A DNA stretch of 61,337 nucleotides, taken from the NCBI GenBank assembly GCA_023150835.1, contig JAKLKB010000023.1:1-61337 (forward strand), given 5' to 3'. The translations under genes and the position numbers were made by a program. The DNA comes from Myxococcota bacterium. Lineage in GTDB: Bacteria; Myxococcota_C; UBA6777. Below the pieces are notes generated by a model, which saw only the letters and a list, made by a program, of their open reading frames with translations, was not told the DNA's origin and ran no database searches. Below are positions 26,924-33,620 of the stretch, in pieces (position 1 is the first letter of the stretch; each line of letters begins with the position of its first letter).

Positions 26924-28273
26924 ATGCAAGAAGACAAAAATCCCACCGAAAAACCGGGGGTGTATGTACATACTTTTGGCTGCCAGATGAACGTCCATGA
27001 CTCCCAAAAGATCCTGACGCTGCTTTCGGAAAAGGGCTACCAAGCCGTCGAAACGCCCGAAGAAGCAAAAGTGATCTTGTTAAATACATGCAGTGTGCGC
27101 GAAAAGCCCGAACAGAAGGTCTTGAGCGCGGTGGGGCGCTACCGCGAATTAAAGGAGCAAAGCCCCGATCTGATCATCGGTGTCGGGGGGTGCTTTGCGC
27201 GGCAAGAAGGTGAAGATCTGCTGCGCCGCGCCCCTGCTTTGGATCTGGTGTTTGGACCTGACAATATCCCCGAACTGCCGAAGATGTTGCAAACGATCCG
27301 CGACGAACATCAGCCCCAAGTCGAAACCGATTTTGATACGCCCACCGACGTGCGGTTTTTGGATATCGCTCCCCAAGTCCTCGATTCCAAGTTTTCCGCG
27401 ATGGTGACGATCATGAAGGGCTGTGACAAGTACTGCTCTTTTTGTATCGTGCCGTATGTACGGGGGCGTGAGCGTTATCGCGATCCTGCCGAGATCCAAG
27501 AAGAGGTGCGCCGTATGTGTACCCAAGGAGTGCGTGAGATCATGCTGCTTGGTCAAAGCGTCACTTCTTACAAGTGGAAAGAGGGAGCGGATGTGTGGGA
27601 TCTTGCGCGGTTGATCCGCTCGCTCGATGGTGTGGAAGGGCTGAAGCGTTTGCGCTTTACGTCGCCGTATCCTCGGGACTTTCACCCAGAATTGATCGAT
27701 TGCTTTGCAGAAGTACCGATCTTGTGCAATCATGTCCATCTGCCGTTTCAATCGGGTTCGGATCGCATCTTGTATCGCATGAATCGGCGACATACACGCG
27801 ATCAATACTTCGGTTGGGTCGAGGCTTTGCGGGCGCGCTGTCCGTCCATTGCGATCACCGCCGATGTGATCGTCGGATTCCCGGGCGAAGAAGAGCAGGA
27901 CTTTGAACAGACGATGGATCTAGTCGAGCGCGTGCGCTTTGATAACTTGTTTGCTTACAAATATTCGCCACGCCCCAAAACGCCCGCTGCACGGAACACA
28001 CAACAGGTCTCCGAAGAAGACAAACAACGACGCCTTGCGATCTTGTTGGAGCGCCAATTGCAGATCTCTTTGGAGAGACACCAAGCCCTCAACGGCCAGA
28101 CGCTCGAAGTCCTCGTCGAAGGCTCCTCTCGCCGCAATGCCGATCGTTTGTCAGGCCGAACCACGACAAACAAGATCGTCAACTTTGTCGGACCTGATTC
28201 GCTGATCGGTGAGATCGTTCCTGTTCGGATCGCCGAAGCCCACGCAACCGCACTTTGGGGTGAACTCCTCTGA
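26924..28273 (+). CDS. miaB: tRNA-2-methylthio-N6-dimethylallyladenosine synthase MiaB
   Basis: This 449-aa radical-SAM methylthiotransferase adds the 2-methylthio group to i6A37 in tRNAs. The N-terminal MTTase domain has the three auxiliary-cluster cysteines Cys20 (FGCQMN), Cys56 (LNTCSVRE) and Cys90 (GGCFARQ). The radical-SAM cluster is Cys167, Cys171 and Cys174 (GCDKYCSFCIVPYVRG). A C-terminal TRAM domain (LNGQTLEVLVEG to EIVPVRI) completes the protein. FGCQMNVHDS and the IVPYVRGRERYR motif favour MiaB over MtaB or RimO. The ATG at 26924 gives the usual N-terminus; upstream in-frame sequence is not conserved-looking. It probably heads an operon with the next two genes (39-base gap, then an ATGA overlap). 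Confidence 0.96.
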   Translation: MQEDKNPTEKPGVYVHTFGCQMNVHDSQKILTLLSEKGYQAVETPEEAKVILLNTCSVREKPEQKVLSAVGRYRELKEQSPDLIIGVGGCFARQEGEDLLRRAPALDLVFGPDNIPELPKMLQTIRDEHQPQVETDFDTPTDVRFLDIAPQVLDSKFSAMVTIMKGCDKYCSFCIVPYVRGRERYRDPAEIQEEVRRMCTQGVREIMLLGQSVTSYKWKEGADVWDLARLIRSLDGVEGLKRLRFTSPYPRDFHPELIDCFAEVPILCNHVHLPFQSGSDRILYRMNRRHTRDQYFGWVEALRARCPSIAITADVIVGFPGEEEQDFEQTMDLVERVRFDNLFAYKYSPRPKTPAARNTQQVSEEDKQRRLAILLERQLQISLERHQALNGQTLEVLVEGSSRRNADRLSGRTTTNKIVNFVGPDSLIGEIVPVRIAEAHATALWGELL

Positions 28274-28312
28274 CCCTCGCTTCCAAAGACGTCGGACCCT
28301 TGGAGAAGATGG

Positions 28313-29620
28313 ATGTCTGCCAACGACAGAAGAGAAGACGAACTTGTCCCCATGCGCATCATTGGCCTTGCGATGGACCCCTTCAACAACTCACCCATCG
28401 TCTTGTTGCGAGACAAACGTCCGCTCTTCGAGATCATCGCGGCGATGCGCAAAAAACGCGCTGCAACACAGCCCTCCCCACCCCAACAAGACGATATCCT
28501 CAGCCAAGACAACCTCAATTTGTACAGGATCAACCCTTCCTTCGATCTCAGCAGCATCGAGATCCTCGACGAGGATCCCTCGTCGGAGGATGATCTTTAC
28601 ATCGAAGAGGTCGATGCGTCCGAACAGATCGCGGATGCCTCCGAAGAGGTCGATGCGCTCAAAAATTCTATCGACTCTGAAGATGTCGATGTATCCGAAG
28701 ATATCGCAGCTTTATCACAAAATCCTTCGTTCTCTAAAGAAATCGTGAATGCCTCGAAAAAGGCCGATACATCGGAAGAGATCGCGGTGGTAGGAACAAT
28801 CGGGGCGTCCGAAGACGCGGACGAAGCGCAAGCGGATGACGTTGAGGAGAGTCGGACGTTTGACGATCTTGCGGAAGTGTCAGCGCAGCAAACAAGCGAA
28901 AGCTCCGAGGTATCGGCTTCAACAGCAAAAACGCCGAAGAGGCGAGCCTTACGAGCCGAAGATGTCGAGCGGATGTTGGCTGCAATGCAGGGCGGCCCCC
29001 AAGTACGCATCCCTCACCCGTCCTCTCAAGGACAACAAGATCAACAAGAACAAACAACGGAGACAGCGGAGCCTTCCGAGGTTGCGATGCGTTCGAAAAG
29101 ATCGACGGACTCGGAGGATTCGATCGATTCATCGGATCAAAAATCGCCACGTGCTGTCGAACGCGATAGGGAAGGGGAAGAGGACGACGAGCGGCGCGCC
29201 TTGTTGCCGATCTGGATCGGCGAGGCCGAAGCCAACGCCATCGCAACAGAATTGCTTGGGATCGCAACGCCTCGCCCGATGACACACGATCTGCTGAAAC
29301 AAGCGATCGCTGCAATGGGTGGAGCGGTGGCTCGTGTGATCGTGACGGACATCCGAGAGAATACATTCTACGCCGCGATCGAAGTTCGTCGATCTGCCGA
29401 AGAAGTGATCTCGCTAGATGCCCGTCCCTCCGATGCTTTGGCTTTGGCTCTTCGCTTTGGCGCAGATATCTTTGTTCACGACCGCGTTCTTGAAAAGACG
29501 CAACAGCGCGAGAAGTCACCGGCCAAAGAGATCAAAGAGCTGGACGAAGTACAAGAAGAACGTTGGAAAGACTCGTTGCAGCGCCGCAACGAAGATTCCC
29601 TCGACAAATACAAACAATGA
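28313..29620 (+). CDS. Bifunctional nuclease (DUF151)-family protein split by a 255-residue acidic insertion
   Basis: This 435-aa protein has both halves of a BFN/DUF151 domain. Residues about 12-35 read MRIIGLAMDPFNNSPIVLL, the first strands. The rest of the domain resumes at about 291 with ALLPIWIGEAEANAIATEL, then TPRPMTHDLL, DIRENTFYAAI and DARPSDALALALRFGADIFV. In normal members only a few residues separate the halves. Here about 255 residues intervene, rich in Asp, Glu, Ser and Ala with DASE-like motifs, predicted disordered. BFN proteins are wound-inducible nucleases in plants and conserved proteins of unclear role in bacteria. Codon usage continues smoothly through the insert and there is no frameshift. 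GGAGAAG precedes the ATG closely. Confidence 0.88.
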   Translation: MSANDRREDELVPMRIIGLAMDPFNNSPIVLLRDKRPLFEIIAAMRKKRAATQPSPPQQDDILSQDNLNLYRINPSFDLSSIEILDEDPSSEDDLYIEEVDASEQIADASEEVDALKNSIDSEDVDVSEDIAALSQNPSFSKEIVNASKKADTSEEIAVVGTIGASEDADEAQADDVEESRTFDDLAEVSAQQTSESSEVSASTAKTPKRRALRAEDVERMLAAMQGGPQVRIPHPSSQGQQDQQEQTTETAEPSEVAMRSKRSTDSEDSIDSSDQKSPRAVERDREGEEDDERRALLPIWIGEAEANAIATELLGIATPRPMTHDLLKQAIAAMGGAVARVIVTDIRENTFYAAIEVRRSAEEVISLDARPSDALALALRFGADIFVHDRVLEKTQQREKSPAKEIKELDEVQEERWKDSLQRRNEDSLDKYKQ

Positions 29621-30252
29621 GATCCATGTCCAAAACAAAACAGACGACCACGACAAAACAGACGACCACGACAAAACAGACGACCACGACAAAACAGACA
29701 CCCACCGCAAAACAGACGACCACGACAAAACAGACACCCACCGCAAAACAAGCGCCATCAAAGCAGACATCCTCAACGAAAGTTTCCAAATCCCTCCCAA
29801 CGCCACGATCTTCTGCGCTATCTGTGGTCGCGCAAGAGGCGGCAACACGGCCTCTTTCGCAGGGATGGAACTGGCCGATGGGAGCGGCGCTGTTGTTTAT
29901 GGCGGCGATCTTTTGGGCATCGTCTCGCACGAGCCTACCTTCGGTGATGTTTCCGACGGTGGGGATGGACAAACTGTATCACGGCATCGCGTATGCGTTG
30001 CTGGGGTGGTTGTTGGCGAGTGGTTTTTCGTTTTGGTTGCGGTCGGCGTATTGGGTGGTGTGGAGCGCGACTGTTGTGGGGGCGTTGTATGGCTTTAGCG
30101 ACGAGTTGCACCAGAGCTTTGTTCCGGGGCGTGATGCTTCGGGTGGGGATGTGATCGCGGATGTGATCGGCGCGTTTGTGGGGGCGATGCTTTGGTGGGC
30201 GGGATGGCGATGGCGGCAACGGCGCGCAATGGATGGAGAGGCGGCTGGGTAG
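29617..30252 (+). CDS. VanZ-like membrane protein with KQTTTT repeat N-terminus
   Basis: This 211-aa protein starts at an ATG overlapping the previous stop (ATGA); an ATG three codons later is an alternative. About 55 residues of Lys/Thr-rich repeats (KQTTTT and KQTPTA hexapeptides, 18-bp DNA units) form a basic cytosolic tail. Four hydrophobic helices follow with the VanZ signature: DKLYHGIAYALLGW, then YGFSDELHQSFVPGRDASGG and DVIADVIGAFVGA. VanZ-like proteins include the teicoplanin-resistance protein, but most chromosomal members have unknown envelope functions, so resistance should not be assumed. The repeat tail is unusual for the family. Confidence 0.82.
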   Translation: MRSMSKTKQTTTTKQTTTTKQTTTTKQTPTAKQTTTTKQTPTAKQAPSKQTSSTKVSKSLPTPRSSALSVVAQEAATRPLSQGWNWPMGAALLFMAAIFWASSRTSLPSVMFPTVGMDKLYHGIAYALLGWLLASGFSFWLRSAYWVVWSATVVGALYGFSDELHQSFVPGRDASGGDVIADVIGAFVGAMLWWAGWRWRQRRAMDGEAAG

Positions 30253-30475
30253 GTTTGGTGGGGCGCGAAGGGGTTGTCCGCAAGCGACATCGAAAAGGAT
30301 GGGGAGGCGGTTGAGATTTTGACGGCTCGGCCTGATCATGCGACAAGGCAACAACCCAAGCTTAGAGGTTTGGGCTTCATGGAAAATCCGTGAAGCGCCC
30401 GTTCGACGGGGCTTTGTGGAAAAAGAGACGGCTTCGTCGGATGGAACGGTGCATGGTATCGTATGGGGAAAGAAG

Positions 30476-33070
30476 ATGCGTTCATTTGTGCGATGGTTGG
30501 GTCCGTTGGGGCTGGGGATGTGCGTTGTTGTAGGCTGTAAGACACGGGGAACGCGAGAAGATGCCTCGTCTTCGCGGCCCGTTGTCACCCGTCAAGTGAC
30601 ACCTCCGCTGTCGCGTGGGACGGCGCACACGCCCTCTGCAAGTCATTCTTCTGCAAAGATATCCTCCAATCAAACGTCCGTCGTTGCGCGCCCTGCGGCC
30701 TCTTCGCAAACGGCTACGGCAGGATGGACGTTAGAGCCTTATCTGAATAACGCTGAAACAGCGGTGATTCGGCGGTATCTGGCGCAGGACGATTGTCAAA
30801 ATACCGCAGACACCGTGAAGGGCAAGAATTATTCGCCTGTCCAACAACGTGCTGTGATGTTGATGTTGGGGCGTTGTTGGTTCAAGAAGCAGTCGTGGGG
30901 TGAAGCGCGAGCGGTCTTTGAAAAGATCAAAGCAGAAGGGGACTTGTTGGAAGACTACTTGTTTTTCTGGTTGGGTCGAACGTGGCAAGAAGAAAAAGTC
31001 TTGGACAAAGCGATCGAGGCGTATTTAAAGATCCCGCGTGAATCGAAGCTTTACAAGATGGCGCGATTGCAAGCAGCGGAGTTTTTGCTTGGAGAGAAGC
31101 AATATAGCCGTGTCTTGGACGTTTTAGAAGGTGAGGCACTCGACAAGGATCCGACGGCGTGGTGGTTGGGAGCGCGAGCGCGTTGGGCGACTGGAAAGAA
31201 AGCCCAACGTCGCGAAGCATTGGGGACATTGCGACGCTTGCTTGTCGAGCGCCCTTCTTCGTGGCAAAGCAAACTTGCGACCCAATGGCTCACCACCCAC
31301 GCGATCCCGTTGGAGTTGAGTCCCGAAGACAAGATCCGCCAAGCTTACCGACTCAACGGCGTGTTTGCGTATCGCCTCTCGTTGGATATCTTGGGGGGGG
31401 TTCAACTGACCGCCAAGTCTCCACGCACTTTGCGTTGTCGATTCCATTATGCACGGGGCTTTGCGTGGTTTCGGCTGCGCAAATACAGAGACGCCTTGCG
31501 CGATCTTGTCCCTGCTGCGGCTCTTTGCAAAGGGATGGAACACGAAGAAGTGCGCGTCTTGTATCGACTTGGCCAGTCGTATCGGCGTCTTGGAAAAGTC
31601 TCTCCATCGATCTTGTGGATGCGTCGCCTTGCGGCTCGTTATCCCAAGCATACTCTCGCCGATGATGCGGTATTTGCGGTCGCCGAACTGTTGGAGCGCA
31701 GCAAACAAGAAGAAGCCGCAAAGACCACCTATGCGCGACTGTTGCGAGAGTTTCCCAAGGGCGATATGGCGTTGTATGCGCGATGGCGCTTGGCTTATCA
31801 AGCGTATCGGGCAGGGCGGTGGGATGAGGCGCAAAAATCGTTTGGCGCGATGTATACGCGCTTTCAAAAAGAGCAGTATGCCCCGGGGGCGTTGTATTTC
31901 GCCGCACGTACCGCACAAAATGCCTCGGGAAAGCTGGATGATCCCAAGGCCGAAAAGCTGTACTTGCAACTGGTGGAGCGGCATCCCTTGCATTATTACA
32001 GCTTTCTTGCGGTCGAGCGCCTTGTGCAGCTACGAAAACGCCCGTGGCGCGTCCCCGAATTGCCGATCGCAGCGCTGTTGCGCCAAAGCGCCATCGCAAA
32101 CGATATCCTCACGGTCGAGCCACCTGCGGAGCCCGTGCAACTTCCGTCACTTCCGTGGGGACCGCGCTGGACACAAGCCCCCATCCCTCAAGATATCATG
32201 TCGGCTTTTGCAGACAAACCACGACCGGCTTTTACAGAACACCCCGCGTATCGGAAGGGGGTTGAACTCTATCGTTTGGATATGGAAGATCTCGCAGCTT
32301 CCGAATGGTTGCGCTTGATCAATTGCGATCACTTTGCTGCACCCGCCAACAAGCCCAATGGATGGCGTTGTGCGCTGCATCCCGATCCCGGCGCAGACTT
32401 TCTCGCGATGCACTTTCGCATGGCTGGCCAATACCACCTCGCGGATCGCTTCTTTCGGCGGCGCGGAGCCGTCGCTGGGAACCTCGAATTCTCCGCAAAA
32501 ACCGCTCACAATTGGTATCTCGCTTATCCGCTGGCCTACTGGGATCACGTCAAGGTGCAAGCCAAAAAGAACAAGATGGATCCCGCGATGGTCTATGGCG
32601 TGATGCGCGAAGAAAGCACCTTTAATCCCCGCACACAGTCCTTTTCCAATGCCTATGGCTTGATGCAGCTGATCATGCCCACCGCCAAACAAGTCGCCCG
32701 TCAAGTCTTCCCCCGCCAGTCCATGGATCCCGAAACCCTCTATCGCCCCGAGATCAATATCGCCCTTGGAACGCGCTATTTGCGGATGTTGGTCAAGCAA
32801 TTCCAACGCGAACCTGTCGCCATCCCCGGATACAACGCAGGCCCCTTGTGGGTCAAACGCTGGCTCCAACGCAACCCCCAACTCCCCTTCGATGAGTGGG
32901 TCGAAGCCATCTCCATCCAACAAACCCGCCGCTACGCCCGTTATGTCCTCCAGTCTTATGCCACCTATCGCTTTCTTTACGGCCACCTCATGGAACCCCG
33001 CCGCACCATGCTTTCGATCCAACCTTGGTGGCAACCCGGCTCTTTGCTCCAACGCGAAAAGCAGGACTGA
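30476..33070 (+). CDS. slt: Soluble-lytic-transglycosylase-like lipoprotein
   Basis: This 864-aa lipoprotein starts at the ATG behind GGGGAAAGAAG. The lipobox is VVGC (Cys21), then a Ser/Thr-rich linker. The middle is a long superhelix of TPR-like helices as in Slt70 (FKKQSWGEARAVFEKI, YRLGQSYRRLGKVSPSILWM). The C-terminal SLT domain spans about 695-835. It has catalytic Glu713 in MREESTFNP, SNAYGLMQLIMPTA, LGTRYLRML, IPGYNAGP and the ARYVLQSYATYRFLYG end. The enzyme cleaves glycan strands of peptidoglycan to 1,6-anhydromuropeptides. A 20-base gap to a hairpin (33090-33117) suggests the transcript ends here. Confidence 0.92.
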   Translation: MRSFVRWLGPLGLGMCVVVGCKTRGTREDASSSRPVVTRQVTPPLSRGTAHTPSASHSSAKISSNQTSVVARPAASSQTATAGWTLEPYLNNAETAVIRRYLAQDDCQNTADTVKGKNYSPVQQRAVMLMLGRCWFKKQSWGEARAVFEKIKAEGDLLEDYLFFWLGRTWQEEKVLDKAIEAYLKIPRESKLYKMARLQAAEFLLGEKQYSRVLDVLEGEALDKDPTAWWLGARARWATGKKAQRREALGTLRRLLVERPSSWQSKLATQWLTTHAIPLELSPEDKIRQAYRLNGVFAYRLSLDILGGVQLTAKSPRTLRCRFHYARGFAWFRLRKYRDALRDLVPAAALCKGMEHEEVRVLYRLGQSYRRLGKVSPSILWMRRLAARYPKHTLADDAVFAVAELLERSKQEEAAKTTYARLLREFPKGDMALYARWRLAYQAYRAGRWDEAQKSFGAMYTRFQKEQYAPGALYFAARTAQNASGKLDDPKAEKLYLQLVERHPLHYYSFLAVERLVQLRKRPWRVPELPIAALLRQSAIANDILTVEPPAEPVQLPSLPWGPRWTQAPIPQDIMSAFADKPRPAFTEHPAYRKGVELYRLDMEDLAASEWLRLINCDHFAAPANKPNGWRCALHPDPGADFLAMHFRMAGQYHLADRFFRRRGAVAGNLEFSAKTAHNWYLAYPLAYWDHVKVQAKKNKMDPAMVYGVMREESTFNPRTQSFSNAYGLMQLIMPTAKQVARQVFPRQSMDPETLYRPEINIALGTRYLRMLVKQFQREPVAIPGYNAGPLWVKRWLQRNPQLPFDEWVEAISIQQTRRYARYVLQSYATYRFLYGHLMEPRRTMLSIQPWWQPGSLLQREKQD

Positions 33071-33089
33071 TGTCTTCCCTTCGATCGAC

Positions 33090-33117
33090 TGAGTTCGAGC
33101 TAAATAGCCCGAACTCA
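33090..33117 (+). terminator. Hairpin after the transglycosylase gene
   Basis: TGAGTTCG and CGAACTCA form a perfect 8-bp stem around 12 bases, 20 bases after the stop codon. There is no U-tract, so if it terminates it may need a factor. Confidence 0.4.
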
Positions 33118-33180
33118 CGTTAAGATGCCTTTGAGTCCGCGTGCATGGCATGGTTGGGCCTCTGACACCATTCACCCAAA

Positions 33181-33260
33181 TGTGTACACGAAGGGTCGTG
33201 CGTAGACGCCCTATTCTTGGGCAGCCACGGGGGGCTGCCCCTACGTCTTCCGTGTACACA
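33181..33260 (+). repeat. Palindromic dispersed repeat, family 1, copy C (best preserved)
   Basis: Perfect 10-bp terminal inverted repeats TGTGTACACG / CGTGTACACA bound an 80-bp element. The core hairpin GGGCAGCC / GGCTGCCC has a 5-6 base loop and is followed by CCTACGT. Confidence 0.85.
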
Positions 33261-33361
33261 ATTTTGTTGGTGAGACTCCACGGGATAAATCCCTTGGCGT
33301 CTCAGGCCACGCCAATTTAGCTGTCGCCAAAAGAGCGCCCAACGATATCACGACCCAGCAG

Positions 33362-33464
33362 GCTTGCGTGATCAGATCCGTCGGTTTGAAAAATCTCTAT
33401 TCACCCCGCCAATACTGGGTCAATGGAGCCGCGCTCTCGTGGGGCGTGGCGTGACACCCCACAA
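33362..33464 (+). repeat. MITE-like dispersed repeat, family 2, partial copy
   Basis: Shares with the other copies the blocks GTCGGTTTGAAAAA, TCACCCCGCCAA, GGGTCAA, GGAGCCGCGCTC and TGGGGCGTGGCGTGACACCCC. The 5' end is diverged. Confidence 0.65.
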
Positions 33465-33547
33465 AACCCATTCAACAAGCCAGCCCCAACACAGAAAGAT
33501 CCTTCAAAGCAGGCATCCGTTGGAACCCTTTGCGCGGCGGTGGTGTC

Positions 33548-33576
33548 TTGCGTCAAGCGACCGTGTCGCCTAGCTT
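33548..33576 (+). promoter_or_regulatory. Weak candidate promoter of the GQQ-repeat gene
   Basis: TTGCGT (33548-33553), a 17-base spacer and TAGCTT (33571-33576), 45 bases before the chosen ATG. Confidence 0.3.
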
Positions 33577-33620
33577 GTGTGGAATCCGTTGGTGGATTCG
33601 TGGTGAAGGAGTGTTTTTTG

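Larger units (their letters stand above)
33071..33620. other. Repeat-rich intergenic region
   Basis: These 550 bases hold a terminator-like hairpin, one copy of the palindromic family 1 element, one partial family 2 element and a weak promoter. No coding potential is seen beyond an unlikely upstream extension of the following gene. Confidence 0.65.

Noticed and set aside
29617-30252. A glycopeptide-resistance determinant
   Set aside because: VanZ-like folds are common in chromosomes without van genes; no vanHAX or regulator is nearby.
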